From: Caldimonas manganoxidans ATCC BAA-369
GTDB lineage: Bacteria; Pseudomonadota; Gammaproteobacteria; Burkholderiales; Burkholderiaceae_C
Reading direction: 5' to 3'
NCBI RefSeq assembly: GCF_000381125.1
Contig: NZ_KB905932.1
Coordinates: 62,001 to 126,000, forward strand
DNA: 64,000 bases
The translations under genes were made by a program, and so were the position numbers. Below are positions 54,007 through 64,000 of the stretch, one piece after another; within the stretch, counting starts at the first letter, position 1; the number at the start of each line of letters is the position of its first letter. The notes beneath the pieces are model-generated. The model worked only from the letters and a program-made list of their open reading frames with translations, did not search any database and was not told the origin of the DNA.

Positions 54007-55056
54007 TCAGCTCAGCAGCGCCTGTGCGAACTCGCGCGCCTGGAAGGTCTGCAAGTCTTCCAGCTTCTCGCCCACGCCGATGAAATAGACCGGGAGGGGC
54101 CGCTCACGAGCCAATGCGGCCAGCACCCCGCCTTTGGCCGTGCCATCCAGCTTGGTGACGATGAGCCCGGTGAGTTGCAGAGCGTCGTCAAAGGCCTTGA
54201 CCTGCGCCAAGGCGTTTTGGCCGGTATTGCCGTCCACCACCAACAGCACCTCGTGCGGTGCGCTGGGATCGGCCTTGGCGATCACGCGACGGATCTTCTT
54301 GAGCTCCTCCATCAGGTGCAATTGGGTGGGCAAGCGTCCAGCGGTGTCGGCAATCACCACATCGCAAGCACGTGAGCGGCCGGCGGTGACCGCATCGAAG
54401 CTGACCGCCGCCGGATCGCCGCCTTCCTGGCTGACGATTTCCACCTGGTTGCGATCGGCCCACACCGACAGCTGCTCGCGCGCGGCGGCGCGAAACGTAT
54501 CGGCGGCGGCCAGCAACACCTTTTGCCCGGCAGCGGCCAAATGGTGCGTGAGCTTGCCGATGCTCGTGGTTTTGCCGGCCCCGTTGACGCCGACCACCAT
54601 GATCACCGTGGGCTGGTGTTCGCCCAGCATCAATGGCTTTTCCAGCGGCGCGAGCAGTTCGGCCAGCGCATCGACCAGCAGGGCTTTGACCGCGGCCGGA
54701 TCGGTGGCCTTGTGCTCCTTCACGCGCCGTCGCAAGTCGCTCAACAGGAACTCGGTGGCCTTCACCCCTGCGTCGGCCATCAGCAAGGCCGACTCCAGCT
54801 CTTCGTAGAGAGCCTCGTCGATGCGCGTGCCGGTGAAGACCTGCGAGAGGCTGCTGCCGGTCTTGCGCAGGCCGTTGCGCAGGCGCTCCATCCATGAGCG
54901 GCGCACACCGGGTTCGGCCGCTGGCGGCGTTGGCGTCATGTCCGCGGGCGAGACTGGCGGCGCCACCGCCGTGGCACCCGTCGCCGGTGCCGGCTCGGCC
55001 GCCGCAGGCGTGGGTGCAGGAGGCGTAGGAGTCTTCTTACGGAAAAAGCTGAACAT
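54007..55056 (-). CDS. ftsY: SRP receptor FtsY
   Basis: 349 residues from the ATG at 55056. A short Ala/Pro-rich A region (about 10-48) replaces the long acidic one of E. coli. NG domains: RLRNGLRKTGSSLSQVFTGTRID, P-loop VGVNGAGKTTSIGKL, ADTFRAAAREQL, DTAGRL and TKLDGTAKGG. A palindromic -10 region at 55081-55092 is shared with the divergent rsmD. Confidence 0.98.
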   Translation of the reverse strand: MFSFFRKKTPTPPAPTPAAAEPAPATGATAVAPPVSPADMTPTPPAAEPGVRRSWMERLRNGLRKTGSSLSQVFTGTRIDEALYEELESALLMADAGVKATEFLLSDLRRRVKEHKATDPAAVKALLVDALAELLAPLEKPLMLGEHQPTVIMVVGVNGAGKTTSIGKLTHHLAAAGQKVLLAAADTFRAAAREQLSVWADRNQVEIVSQEGGDPAAVSFDAVTAGRSRACDVVIADTAGRLPTQLHLMEELKKIRRVIAKADPSAPHEVLLVVDGNTGQNALAQVKAFDDALQLTGLIVTKLDGTAKGGVLAALARERPLPVYFIGVGEKLEDLQTFQAREFAQALLS

Positions 55057-55080
55057 GGAAAGATCGAGGTTTTCGGGCTC

Positions 55081-55092
55081 GATTCTAGAATC
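55081..55092. promoter_or_regulatory. Palindromic -10 region shared by ftsY and rsmD
   Basis: GATTCTAGAATC is a perfect 12-bp palindrome that gives TAGAAT on both strands (plus 55086-55091, minus 55082-55087). On plus it ends 7 bp before the rsmD GTG, on minus 26 bp before the ftsY ATG. The gap is only 42 bp. Confidence 0.5.
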
Positions 55093-55098
55093 CAGGCC

Positions 55099-55736
55099 GT
55101 GCCTGCCTCCCGCCCTCCCGTCCCCCCCCGGCCCGACCGCCGCGCAGCGGCCCACGAGGTGCGCATCATTGGCGGCCGATGGAAGCGCAGCAAGCTGCCG
55201 GTGGCCGACCGCCCTGGGCTGCGCCCCACCCCCGACCGCGTGCGTGAAACCCTGTTCAATTGGTTGGGACAGGACTTGAGCGGCTGGCGCTGCCTGGATG
55301 CCTTCGCCGGCAGCGGGGCCCTGGGACTGGAGGCCGCCTCCCGGGGGGCTGCGCACGTGTTGCTGCTCGAACGCGATGCGACCTTGGTGCGCAGCCTGCG
55401 CGAGACGGTGCAAAGACTGGGGGCCGGCGGCGTCGACATACAATGCGCCGACGCCCTGGCCTGGATGCGCCAGCATGTCCGCCCCGAGTGGGATTTGATC
55501 CTGTTGGATCCGCCCTTCCAGTCCGAGGTGTTCACCACCGCGTTGATGGCGGCGCGGCCCTTGCTTGCCAGCGGCGGGCTCATCTACCTCGAAGCCGATC
55601 GGGCCTGGTGCGAGGCGCAGGCCGCCGCCCTGGGCTTGAGCCTGTGGCGCCAAGGCCGCGCTGGCGCGGTGCACTATCACCTGCTGCGCCTGGCCCCGCC
55701 TACACTGGCAAGCTGCGACCCTGCGCCCAAGACATC

Positions 55737-55740
<4 letters not shown>
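55099..55740 (+). CDS. rsmD: 16S rRNA (guanine(966)-N2)-methyltransferase
   Basis: 213 residues, GTG start. [15 protein letters not shown] and [15 protein letters not shown] open the fold, then [20 protein letters not shown] (SAM motif I) and the catalytic DPPF in [13 protein letters not shown]. No ribosome site precedes the GTG, and the -10-like TAGAAT is 7 bp upstream, so a leaderless mRNA is likely. It overlaps coaD by 4 bp. Confidence 0.95.
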
Positions 55741-56943
<1,203 letters not shown>

Positions 56944-56947
<4 letters not shown>

Positions 56948-57573
56948 GGGTGGGGGGCCGCAGGGCTGTCCTGCGGGGCACGGGGGGCCGCCGGCCGGGC
57001 ATGGATGAGACGCGAGGCCAGCTCCATCTCACCGCGCAGCATCGGCGCCAAGGCCTGCTTGGATCGCGCGATGCAGGCTTCGATGGCTTCGCGCTCGGCT
57101 GCCGGCGGCTTGCGCAGCACGTAGTCGGCCACCTCGGCCTTCACCCCTGGGTGGCCGATGCCCAGACGCAGGCGCCAAAACTCCGGGCTGCCCAGCTGGG
57201 CCTGGATGTCTTTCAGGCCGTTGTGGCCCGCATGCCCTCCGCCGCGCTTGAGCTTCATCTGGCCCGGCAGCAGGTCGAGCTCGTCGTGCACGACCAAGAT
57301 TTCCTGCGGCTCGATCTTGAAAAAGCGTGCCAACGAGGCCACCGAGCGGCCTGACAAATTCATGTAGGTCTGGGGCTGCAGCAGCCACACCGCAGTGTCC
57401 ACCCCGGCCAGGGGACGGTTCACCCGCGCCACCAGCCCTTGATGGGCGCGTTCGGGCAGCAGACGCACGCCCAGCTCACGGGCCAGCTCGTCGATCCACC
57501 AAAAGCCGGCGTTGTGCCGTGTGGCCTCGTATTGCGGCCCAGGGTTGCCCAGGCCCACCAGCAGTCGAATCAT
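56944..57573 (-). CDS. pth: Peptidyl-tRNA hydrolase
   Basis: Recycles peptidyl-tRNA. It has 209 residues. Catalytic and binding residues are N10 (GLGNPG), H20 (TRHNAGF), N66-region (QTYMNLSG) and D93-region (VHDELDL), plus GGHAGHNGL. The ATG at 57573 is favoured over 57582: a -10-like AATAAT ends 7 bp before it and no ribosome site exists. An rplY terminator lies 32 bp upstream of that ATG, so pth starts a separate, probably leaderless, unit. Confidence 0.96.
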
Positions 57574-57580
57574 GGACGCC

Positions 57581-57586
57581 ATTATT
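57581..57586 (-). promoter_or_regulatory. Possible pth -10 element (leaderless)
   Basis: AATAAT (5 of 6 to TATAAT), 7 bp from the pth ATG and about 20 bp after the rplY terminator's T run. Confidence 0.45.
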
Positions 57587-57604
57587 GCCGCGGCTGCAGC
57601 AACG

Positions 57605-57625
57605 AAAAACCCCGCCGAAGCGGGG
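57605..57625 (-). terminator. rplY terminator
   Basis: Minus strand: CCCCGC-TTCG-GCGGGG stem (57610-57625) followed by TTTTT (57605-57609), 28 bp after the rplY stop. Confidence 0.85.
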
Positions 57626-57652
57626 TGTGGCCAAGCGCTCGCCGAGAGTGGC

Positions 57653-58282
57653 TCACTTCTTCTTTTTCGCGTCTTTGCCTTTGGCCGGAGCCGCCGGTGC
57701 GGGGGCGGGAGCGGCCACGACCTCCTCCACGGGCTCGACCACCGACACCACGGCCGGATTGGGCTTGCCATGGGTGACCACCTTGATGCCCTTGGGCAGC
57801 TTCAGGTCATTGACATGCAGGGTCTGGCCTTTGACCAGTTCACCCAGATCGACCTCCAGGAACTCCGGCAAGGCTTGCGCCAGGCACTGGATTTCGAGTT
57901 CGTTCAAGATTTTGTTGACCAGGCACTTGTCGGTCTTGACCGCTGGCGAGTTTTCTTCGTTGACGAAATGCAGCGGCACCTTCTTCTGGATCTTGGTCTT
58001 GGGATCGACGCGCTGGAAGTCGACATGCAGCACCTGGGGCTTGTACGGGTGCATCTGATAGTCGCGCAGCAAGACCTTCTCGACCTTGCCGGCCAGCTCC
58101 ATGTCCAGAATCGAAGAATGGAAGGCTTCTTTCTTCAGCGCAAAGAACAGCGCGTTGTGATCGAGCTCGATCGGCTGGGGCGAACCGGCCCCATAGACGA
58201 TGCCGGGCACCTTGCCGGCACGACGCAGGCGGCGGCTCGCTCCGGTCCCCTGCACAGTGCGCTCGTAAGCGACGAATTTCAT
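57653..58282 (-). CDS. rplY: 50S ribosomal protein L25 (CTC form)
   Basis: 209 residues, the long bacterial form with a C-terminal TL5/CTC domain. The 5S rRNA-binding part is at the start ([37 protein letters not shown]). The CTC part has [26 protein letters not shown]. An Ala/Pro and Lys tail ends the protein. The ATG at 58282 has no strong ribosome site apart from GGAG 4-6 bp upstream. It lies 79 bp after prs. Confidence 0.97.
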   Translation of the reverse strand: MKFVAYERTVQGTGASRRLRRAGKVPGIVYGAGSPQPIELDHNALFFALKKEAFHSSILDMELAGKVEKVLLRDYQMHPYKPQVLHVDFQRVDPKTKIQKKVPLHFVNEENSPAVKTDKCLVNKILNELEIQCLAQALPEFLEVDLGELVKGQTLHVNDLKLPKGIKVVTHGKPNPAVVSVVEPVEEVVAAPAPAPAAPAKGKDAKKKK

Positions 58283-58321
58283 GCAACTCTCCAATGAGTC
58301 AGCGTCCGCGACCAGACGCAA

Positions 58322-58347
58322 GAAACGGGGGGCTCGAAGGCCGCCCC
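58322..58347 (-). terminator. Weak terminator-like hairpin between prs and rplY
   Basis: Minus strand GGGGCGGCCTTCGAGCCCCCC forms a bulged GC stem followed by GTTTCT. The poor T run suggests partial termination only. Confidence 0.35.
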
Positions 58348-58361
58348 ACCCATGAACCGGA

Positions 58362-59324
58362 TCAGAAGTTGTTGTTCTGCTCCGAGAACAGCGACGTGAC
58401 CGACTCGCCGTCGGAAATGCGGCGAATGGTCTCGGCAAACAGGAAAGCCACCGAGAGCTGGCGGATCTTGGGAATGGAGCGCGCCTCCTCGGCCAGCGGG
58501 ATGGTGTTGGTGATCACCACCTCGTCGAGTTCGGAATTGCGAATGCGCTCCAGCGCCGGGCCCGAGAACACCGGATGCGTGCAATAGGCATACACCGACT
58601 TGGCGTTGCGCTCTTTGAGCACCTCGGCAGCCTTCACCAGCGTGCCGGCGGTGTCGATCATGTCGTCCATGATGACGCAATTGCGGTTCTCGATCTCGCC
58701 GATGACGTGCATCACCTCGGACACATTGGCCTTGGGCCGACGCTTGTCGATGATGGCCAGATCACAACCGAGTTGCTTGGCCAGCGCACGCGCGCGCACC
58801 ACGCCGCCCACGTCGGGCGACACCACCACGAGGTCGTGGTAGTTCTTGCTCTTGAGGTCCGACAGCAGCACCGGCGAGGCATAGATGTTGTCCACCGGGA
58901 TGTCGAAGAAGCCCTGGATCTGGTCGGCGTGCAGGTCCATGGTCAGCACGCGGTTGACGCCCACGGCTTCGAGCATGTTGGCCACGACCTTGGCGGAAAT
59001 GGGCACGCGGGTGGAGCGTGGGCGGCGGTCCTGGCGGGCGTAGCCGAAGTACGGAATCACCGCGGTGATGCGCCGGGCCGAGGCACGCTTGAGCGCATCG
59101 ACCATGATGAACAGCTCCATCAGGTGCTCGTTGGTCGGCGCGCAGGTGGGCTGGATGACGAAGATGTCGCGCCCACGCACGTTTTGCTGGATCTCGACCG
59201 CGACCTCGCCGTCGGAGAAACGGCCGACCGAGGCCCGACCCAGCGTCAGGCCCAGGTGATTGGCGATCTCGAGGGACAGTGCCGGATTGGCGTTGCCGGT
59301 GAACAGCAGGGTGTCGGACAGCAT
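58362..59324 (-). CDS. prs: Ribose-phosphate pyrophosphokinase
   Basis: Makes PRPP for nucleotides, His, Trp and NAD. It has 320 residues. Motifs: [61 protein letters not shown], and the PRPP loop [13 protein letters not shown]. Its position between tRNA-Gln and rplY is standard for betaproteobacteria. Confidence 0.98.
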   Translation of the reverse strand: MLSDTLLFTGNANPALSLEIANHLGLTLGRASVGRFSDGEVAVEIQQNVRGRDIFVIQPTCAPTNEHLMELFIMVDALKRASARRITAVIPYFGYARQDRRPRSTRVPISAKVVANMLEAVGVNRVLTMDLHADQIQGFFDIPVDNIYASPVLLSDLKSKNYHDLVVVSPDVGGVVRARALAKQLGCDLAIIDKRRPKANVSEVMHVIGEIENRNCVIMDDMIDTAGTLVKAAEVLKERNAKSVYAYCTHPVFSGPALERIRNSELDEVVITNTIPLAEEARSIPKIRQLSVAFLFAETIRRISDGESVTSLFSEQNNNF

Positions 59325-59404
59325 CGTGGGCTCCGTCGGACCGGCACCGGCAAGAACCGGCGCTTCAGTGCGGCCCCCGCGGTCCGTGGCTCGGGGGCCC
59401 GTGC

Positions 59405-59455
59405 AAAAACCACAGAACCTCTGGATGATCCCCGCAGGGCTCGTCCAGAGGTTCT
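59405..59455 (-). terminator. Long hairpin terminator after tRNA-Gln
   Basis: A perfect 12-bp inverted repeat AGAACCTCTGGA...TCCAGAGGTTCT (59444-59455 and 59414-59425) with a small inner CCC/GGG stem is followed by GTGGTTTTT on the minus strand (59405-59413). It lies 9 bp after the tRNA 3' end and 80 bp before the prs ATG. Confidence 0.7.
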
Positions 59456-59464
59456 AGAAGAAGG

Positions 59465-59541
59465 TGGCAGGGGAGGAAGGATTCGAACCCTCGAATGTCG
59501 GAATCAAAATCCGATGCCTTGACCAACTTGGCGACTCCCCT
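59465..59541 (-). tRNA. tRNA-Gln (UUG)
   Basis: 77 nt including the encoded CCA. Acceptor stem AGGGGAG/CTCCCCT is perfect, with anticodon loop TTTTGAT (anticodon TTG, reading CAA and CAG), T arm GAGGG-TTCGAAT-CCTTC (one G-U), and a D arm containing GGTCAAGGC. The gene follows ispE by 56 bp and may be cotranscribed with it. Confidence 0.97.
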
Positions 59542-59597
59542 ACACCGGCCATCGCCTGGGCCTCCAAGCCCTGACGCCGGCCGACAACTCGTCGCGC

Positions 59598-60461
59598 TCA
59601 ATCCGAAACCCAACCCGCAAGGGGATGTCGCTCCAGACTGCGGCACCTGCGCCACTGCCACCCCTCGGGCACATCAGGACCCTGCAGGCTGACACCGGTT
59701 GCGGCGCCAATTTTCTCGCCAACCCATGCGAACACCGCACTGCCCGAACCCGTCATGCGGCTATTGCCGCACCGCTGCTTCAAGCATTCCAGGGCTTGAC
59801 CAACCGACGCACAAAGCGCAACCGCTGCCGCTTGCATGTCGTTCCTGCCAAATCCCCGGGGGTCTGCAAGAAAGTCCGCAACTATAGCAGGTTTTGTGTC
59901 GCGTACCAAGAGGGGGCTGGCAAAAAGCTCGCGGGTGGCCAAGCCTTGCGGGGGTTTGAGCACTTCCAGCTCGGCCGCCGGCAGGTCCAACGGGGTCAAG
60001 CGCTCGCCGATGCCCTCGACCCAGGCCGGTCCCGGCCCCAGGAAGAAGGGCACATCCGCGCCGACCGTCGAGCCCAACTCGATGAGCCGAGCACGGGGCC
60101 AGTGCAAGCCCCACAGGCGGTTCAGCGCGATCAACGTGGTGGCCGCATCCGAGCTGCCGCCGCCCAGACCGGCGCCCCAGGGCACGCGTTTGTCGAGGTG
60201 GATGTCCGCGCCGTAGCGGGTGCCGCTGGCCCCTTGCAAGGCGCGGGCCGCGCGCAGGCACAAATCGTCGTCGGGCAGGCGTGCGCCCAGGTCGTGCCGC
60301 CGCAGCCGGCCGTCGTCGCGACGCTCGATGTGCAGGACATCGCCCCAATCGATCGGCACGAAGACCGATTGCAGCAAGTGATACCCGTCGGCCCGCCGGC
60401 CCACCAGATGCAAAAACAGATTCAGCTTGGCCGGCGCCGGCAGGTCGTAACAGGCTTTCAT
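59598..60461 (-). CDS. ispE: 4-diphosphocytidyl-2-C-methyl-D-erythritol kinase
   Basis: GHMP kinase of the MEP isoprenoid pathway. It has 287 residues. Catalytic Lys in PAPAKLNLFLHL, ATP loop PWGAGLGGGSSDAATTL with the catalytic Asp just after the loop region (VGADVPFFL), and the C-terminal MTGSGSAVFAW. The ATG at 60461 overlaps the lolB stop by 4 bp. Confidence 0.97.
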   Translation of the reverse strand: MKACYDLPAPAKLNLFLHLVGRRADGYHLLQSVFVPIDWGDVLHIERRDDGRLRRHDLGARLPDDDLCLRAARALQGASGTRYGADIHLDKRVPWGAGLGGGSSDAATTLIALNRLWGLHWPRARLIELGSTVGADVPFFLGPGPAWVEGIGERLTPLDLPAAELEVLKPPQGLATRELFASPLLVRDTKPAIVADFLADPRGFGRNDMQAAAVALCASVGQALECLKQRCGNSRMTGSGSAVFAWVGEKIGAATGVSLQGPDVPEGWQWRRCRSLERHPLAGWVSD

Positions 60462-60997
60462 GAGTCCAAACGGGCGCGCACGATCACCGGCACCGGAGCA
60501 GCGCGCCGCGCCACGATCAGCCCTTGGTCGGCGCCGTCGAGCTCCACCGTCCAGCCCAGTTGCTCGAAGCCCGCGCCGCCTTCGCGCGGCCGGCTCGAGG
60601 CCCCCGGCCAGGGACGGGCACGCAACCAATCGAACAGGGCGGCCACCGGCAAGGATGCCCCCACGAGCTCGCGGGTGAGGTCCTCCAAGCCGGCATAGTC
60701 GTAGCGCTGCCCGCGCATCAGCACCCAAGCCGCCCCGGGTTGCCAGGCGGCCACGGCCATCACCGTGCCCAACGGACTGGCCAGGCGCAATTCGCCCCGG
60801 TCGGGGTGGCCCAGCAGCTCGAAGACGGCCGTGGTCGAGCGCACACCTTCGGGGGCATCCACCCGCACGGCCAGGCGCCCCGAGGCCGCCAAGGCCAAGG
60901 CCTCATCGGCGCTGGGCAGGCTGGCGCAGCCGGCCAACACGGCCAGCACCACGCCAGCCCAGCCGGCGCGCCGCACCGCTGCGGCCCCGCGCCTCAC
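60458..60997 (-). CDS. lolB: Outer-membrane lipoprotein receptor LolB
   Basis: Accepts lipoproteins from LolA and inserts them in the outer membrane. It has 179 residues, GTG start. Lipobox VLAGCAS (Cys ~24). The LolB beta-fold shows ALAASGRLAVRV, LASPLGTVMAVAAWQPGAAWVL and the ALFDWLRARPWPG region. It lies between the TPR gene (4-bp GTGA overlap) and ispE, the normal order. Confidence 0.93.
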   Translation of the reverse strand: MRRGAAAVRRAGWAGVVLAVLAGCASLPSADEALALAASGRLAVRVDAPEGVRSTTAVFELLGHPDRGELRLASPLGTVMAVAAWQPGAAWVLMRGQRYDYAGLEDLTRELVGASLPVAALFDWLRARPWPGASSRPREGGAGFEQLGWTVELDGADQGLIVARRAAPVPVIVRARLDS

Positions 60998-62775
60998 AGA
61001 TCCACCCCAAATCGGCGCAAGGTCTCGCGCAGCACCTCGTTGGACGCATCACGCGCCTGCCCTTCGCGCCAGATGCGCCGCGCCTCCTCGTGCCGCCCCA
61101 GCACCCACAGCACTTCGCCCAAGTGCGCCGCGATCTCGGTGTCCGGACGCGCTCGATAGGCGCGTTGAAGGTGTTGCAGCGCTTCTTCGCGCTGGCCCAG
61201 GCGGTATTTCACCCAGCCCAGGCTGTCGACGATGAAGGGCTCATCGGGCGCCAAGAACAACGCTTTTTCGATGAGGGCGCGCGCTTCGTCCAAGCGCAGG
61301 TTGCGGTCGGCCAGCGTGTAGCCCAGGGCGTTGTAGGCGTGGTAGTGGTCGGGCTTGAGCTCGATGACCCGCCGCAGCAGTTCCTCCATGCGGTCGATGC
61401 GGTTGGTCTTTTCGGCCATCATGGCCTGCTCGTACAGCAGGTCCACGTCATCGGGAAAGCGTTCATTGGCCTGCCCCAACACCTGATAGGCCCGCGGCCA
61501 CTGCTGCTGGTCACGCAACAACTGGGCCTCGGCCAGCAGCTTGGCGCGCGCCATCTGGGGCTCGTCTTCGGGCAGGCGGCGGATCAGCGCAATGCCTTCG
61601 TCGAGCCGGCCTTGCCGAGCCAGCAAGGAGGCGCGACGCTGCTGCACGCTCAGCGCCGCGGCCGGGTCGTCCACCCGTGCCAGCCACTGTTCGGCCTGCT
61701 GCATCAGGCCACGCGACTCGGCGGCCTGGGCCAGCATCAGATAGGCCTGCGTCAGACCCTCGGTGGTGACGGCCGTGGACGCATCGTCCGAACTCGGCGC
61801 CGCAGCCCCAAGCTCGACATAGCGACGCAGCGCCTGTTCGGCAGCCTCGAGCTCCTTGAGCTCCAGCCGCAAGGCGCCCAGGCTGAGCCAGGCCGGCGCC
61901 AACGCGGGGTCGTGCCGCAGCGCTTCGTCCAGTTGGGCTGCGGCCTCGACATAGCGCTGCTGGCTGACGAGTTGGCGCACATAGCCCAGGCGCAGGGCAT
62001 GCCCTTGCGGTCGCGCCTGCAAATAGGCCGCCACCACGGCATCGGCTTGCGGCTGTTGGCCCACCAACTCCAGCGCAATGAGCGCCGGCCCCTCGGCAGC
62101 CGGGTCGATCTGCTGGGCCTGCCGGGCCAGTTCCAGCGCCTGCAGCGGCTCCCGCAGCAGCAGGCGCATGCGCGCCTGGGCCACCAAGGCCGCAAGACGG
62201 GTGTCCGGCTGCGCCAGATAGGGCCGCAGCACCGCATCGAGCATGGCCACCACCTGCGGCAATTGCGCCGCGCGGGCAAATTGACGCGGCAGCAGTGCGA
62301 TCGCGTGCGCCCGCTCGGCCGGCGCGGTGCGCTCCAGCATGGTCTGCAAGGGTTCTTGCGCCTGCGCCACTCGACCCAGGCCCACCTGGATTTGGGCCAG
62401 GTAGCGCAAGGCATCGAGCGACTGGGGCACGACAGCACGCCAGGCCTGCGCCGCCGCCAGGGCTTGCTCGCCAGCACGGGCTTGCAACGCAATGTCGGTG
62501 GCCCGCTGAAACAGGCGCTCGTCGCCGGTCTTGCGTGCGGCATCGAGCAACAGTTCGTAGGCCGTACCGGCCGCGCCAGCGCGCAGCTCCATCTCGGCAA
62601 CGAGGAGCTGGTAGAACAAGGCCGCGTCCAGGCTCGAGTTCACGACGGCCGACTCGGCCGCGCTGGGCGTCGGGGCGGCCGAGGCGGCCTGCGCCCGCGC
62701 CGGGGCGCCCCAAAGCATGGCCTGCGCGGCCAGGGCCGCGACCAGCACTCGCACATTCAGGGCACGCATGGGCAT
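60994..62775 (-). CDS. TPR-repeat protein, exported
   Basis: 593 residues from the ATG at 62775 (AGGAG 8 bp upstream); a second ATG is at 62769. The signal peptide ends ~APARAQA. Many TPR-like helix pairs follow, clear ones at [29 protein letters not shown]-like positions (~290-330) and [48 protein letters not shown] near the C-terminus. It is probably periplasmic or outer-membrane-linked, as a scaffold with lolB next door; the function is not known. A minus-strand TAGAAT (62802-62807) may be its -10. Confidence 0.92.
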   Translation of the reverse strand: MPMRALNVRVLVAALAAQAMLWGAPARAQAASAAPTPSAAESAVVNSSLDAALFYQLLVAEMELRAGAAGTAYELLLDAARKTGDERLFQRATDIALQARAGEQALAAAQAWRAVVPQSLDALRYLAQIQVGLGRVAQAQEPLQTMLERTAPAERAHAIALLPRQFARAAQLPQVVAMLDAVLRPYLAQPDTRLAALVAQARMRLLLREPLQALELARQAQQIDPAAEGPALIALELVGQQPQADAVVAAYLQARPQGHALRLGYVRQLVSQQRYVEAAAQLDEALRHDPALAPAWLSLGALRLELKELEAAEQALRRYVELGAAAPSSDDASTAVTTEGLTQAYLMLAQAAESRGLMQQAEQWLARVDDPAAALSVQQRRASLLARQGRLDEGIALIRRLPEDEPQMARAKLLAEAQLLRDQQQWPRAYQVLGQANERFPDDVDLLYEQAMMAEKTNRIDRMEELLRRVIELKPDHYHAYNALGYTLADRNLRLDEARALIEKALFLAPDEPFIVDSLGWVKYRLGQREEALQHLQRAYRARPDTEIAAHLGEVLWVLGRHEEARRIWREGQARDASNEVLRETLRRFGVDL

Positions 62776-62801
62776 GAGCAACTCTCCTCGACGTCGATTG
62801 G

Positions 62802-62823
62802 ATTCTAAGGACGCCCGGATAAT
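62802..62823. promoter_or_regulatory. Divergent -10 elements of the TPR gene and mutM
   Basis: Minus TAGAAT (62802-62807), 26 bp before the TPR gene, and plus GATAAT (62818-62823), 7 bp before the mutM ATG. No ribosome site precedes mutM. Confidence 0.45.
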
Positions 62824-62830
62824 TCCCTGC

Positions 62831-63649
62831 ATGCCCGAACTGCCCGAAGTCGAAGTCACCCGGCAAAGTTTTGCCGCTCAGCTGCTCGGCGCCCGCGTGC
62901 TGGACGTGCGCCTGGGCAAGCCATTGCGCTGGCCCTTGGGATGCGCCCCCGAGTCTTTGCAGGGCCAGACGGTGGGCGAAGCCTGTCGCCGCGGCAAGTA
63001 CCTGTGGCTGCCGCTGGACCGCGGTGGACTGCTGATGCACTTGGGCATGTCTGGCTCGCTGCGCTACGAACGCATGCCTCAGCCGCCGGGGCCGCACGAC
63101 CATTTCGATCTGTGGACGACCCACGGCCTGCTGCGGCTGCATGATCCGCGACGCTTCGGCGCCGTGGTGTGGTCGCAGTCGCTGGAGACCGACCCGGCGC
63201 GCAAGCTGTTGGCCGCCTTGGGTGCGGAGCCGCTGGAGCCCGGTTTCGATGGAGCCGTGCTGCACGCCGGCCTGCGCGGACGCCGCTTGGCCATCAAACA
63301 GGCCTTGCTGGCTGGGGACGTGGTGGTGGGCGTCGGCAACATCTACGCCAGCGAGGCCCTGTTCACCGCGGGCATCGACCCGCGCACCCCGGCCGCTCGG
63401 CTGAGTCGGCCGCGCTGCGAGCGCCTGGCGCAAGCCATCCGCGAGACGTTGAGGCGCGCACTGGCGGCCGGCGGCTCCACGCTGAGAGACTTTCGCAATG
63501 CTCAAGGCCATGGCGGCGCCTACCAGGACCAAGCGCGCGTCTACGGCCGCCAAGGGCTGCCGTGTCTGAACTGCGGCACACCGATCCGTCGCATCGTGCA
63601 AGGCCAGCGATCCACCTACTTCTGCCCGCAGTGCCAAACCCGCGGCTGA
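62831..63649 (+). CDS. mutM: Formamidopyrimidine-DNA glycosylase
   Basis: Removes 8-oxoguanine and related lesions, with lyase activity. It has 272 residues. The catalytic P2-E3 is in [12 protein letters not shown], the conserved Lys in GKYLWL, and the helix-two-turn-helix has [13 protein letters not shown]. The C-terminal zinc finger is CLNCGTPI...FCPQC with the Arg in GQRSTYF. Likely leaderless (see the -10 region). Confidence 0.98.
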   Translation: MPELPEVEVTRQSFAAQLLGARVLDVRLGKPLRWPLGCAPESLQGQTVGEACRRGKYLWLPLDRGGLLMHLGMSGSLRYERMPQPPGPHDHFDLWTTHGLLRLHDPRRFGAVVWSQSLETDPARKLLAALGAEPLEPGFDGAVLHAGLRGRRLAIKQALLAGDVVVGVGNIYASEALFTAGIDPRTPAARLSRPRCERLAQAIRETLRRALAAGGSTLRDFRNAQGHGGAYQDQARVYGRQGLPCLNCGTPIRRIVQGQRSTYFCPQCQTRG

Positions 63650-63778
63650 CCCGGTGCCCCACCTCACAAGGTGTGGTCGCCGCTGCGGTCGTGACGAAGG
63701 TCCGTCCGGTGGCGACCCGAGGCAACGCCGCTGGCAAGCCATGCGCTACCATGCTTGCTTCCATCTCGCATGCCCGGT

Positions 63779-64000
63779 ATGGCCGCCATGTCCTCTGCCG
63801 CTACGTCACCCTCGTTCGCGCTGAAGTTCGATGCCTTGAGTTTGTGGCGCGCCGATCTCGAGATCCAGCTGCAGGAGTTGTCGCGCTTTCTCTTCGACCA
63901 TGATTTGCTGGACGAGCCGGCAGCGGACTTGCTGGAGTCTTTGCAGGCCCGGCTGGCCCGCGATCGCCTGGTGGTGGCCTTCGTCGCGGAGTTTTCCCGC
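63779..64000 (+). CDS. Dynamin-like GTPase, N-terminal fragment cut by window end
   Basis: The open frame continues past base 64000. Starts at 63779 or 63788 (MSSAATSPSFALKFDALSLW) are both possible, without a strong ribosome site. The visible 71-74 residues, ending DRLVVAFVAEFSR, match what I recall as the start of Burkholderiales dynamin-family GTPases, in which GKS of the P-loop follows directly. In the gap 63650-63778 I see a short inverted repeat CACCT-CACA-AGGTG (63660-63673) and a -10-like TACCAT (63746-63751), nothing more. Confidence 0.75.
   Translation, partial: MAAMSSAATSPSFALKFDALSLWRADLEIQLQELSRFLFDHDLLDEPAADLLESLQARLARDRLVVAFVAEFSR

Overview
The window is ordinary chromosomal DNA of a GC-rich betaproteobacterium, almost certainly Burkholderiales (Comamonadaceae or the Rubrivivax/Leptothrix neighbourhood). 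This follows from the gene orders fabF-rpoE-rseA-rseB-mucD-lepA, accB-accC-prmA, nrdA-nrdB-histone H1-like, pilS-pilR-ampD and lolB-ispE-tRNA-Gln-prs-rplY-pth, and from the protein families present (AAKK-repeat histone H1-like protein, PP0621-like protein, DUF3426, DUF2726). No transposase, integrase, phage gene, CRISPR array or rRNA operon is visible. Coding density is very high and many neighbouring genes overlap by 4 bp (ATGA/GTGA) or 1 bp (TGATG), which points to translational coupling.

Layout. 1-5475 (minus): lepA (cut by the window edge), mucD, rseB, rseA and rpoE, the sigma-E envelope-stress module. The 530-bp gap between lepA and mucD holds two terminators, a probable 65-nt small RNA and a cluster of DnaA-box-like 9-mers. 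5472-12529 (minus): a YgfX-like membrane protein, then the fatty-acid/phospholipid cluster fabF, acpP, fabG, fabD, fabH, plsX, rpmF and yceD. 12568-13958 (plus): maf and an RsmI-like methyltransferase. 13965-15425 (minus): an RhlE-type helicase. 15434-23766 (minus): an eight-gene surface-glycan cluster (membrane 4,6-dehydratase, PglC-like initiating transferase, aminotransferase, methyltransferase, two glycosyltransferases, hexapeptide acyltransferase, flippase). 23873-25976 (plus): lysS and a PNPOx-like protein. 25991-28660 (minus): a large metzincin-type lipoprotein. 28800-41337 (plus): YqiA-like esterase, SDR, RNB exoribonuclease, TonB-like protein, aroE, mtgA, an unknown protein, a TlpA-like thioredoxin, aroQ, accB-accC, prmA, a DUF3426 protein and a PfkB kinase. 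41423-51837 (minus): histone H1-like protein, nrdB, nrdA, ampD, pilR, pilS, a PP0621-like protein and a CcsA/YpjD-like protein. 51911-64000: ffh, DUF2726, ftsY (minus), rsmD-coaD-ferredoxin, then on minus DUF4124, pth, rplY, prs, tRNA-Gln, ispE, lolB and a TPR protein, then mutM and the start of a dynamin-like GTPase on plus.

How the genes connect. The fab genes run directly into the sigma-E operon, placing membrane-lipid synthesis and envelope-stress control on one strand with very short gaps. AccB/AccC supply malonyl-CoA for the Fab enzymes. Ffh and FtsY are the two protein halves of SRP targeting. NrdA and NrdB form the class Ia ribonucleotide reductase, and the nrdA promoter carries tandem NrdR-like boxes 31 bp apart. 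The glycan cluster looks able to build and export a lipid-linked modified oligosaccharide, but has no visible polymerase, length regulator or ligase.

The most interesting signals are not new protein systems. They are the probable 65-nt RNA upstream of lepA, nine genes with a -10-like hexamer only 6-7 bp before the start codon (candidate leaderless mRNAs), and the DnaA-box-like cluster. I found no convincing previously undescribed multigene system.
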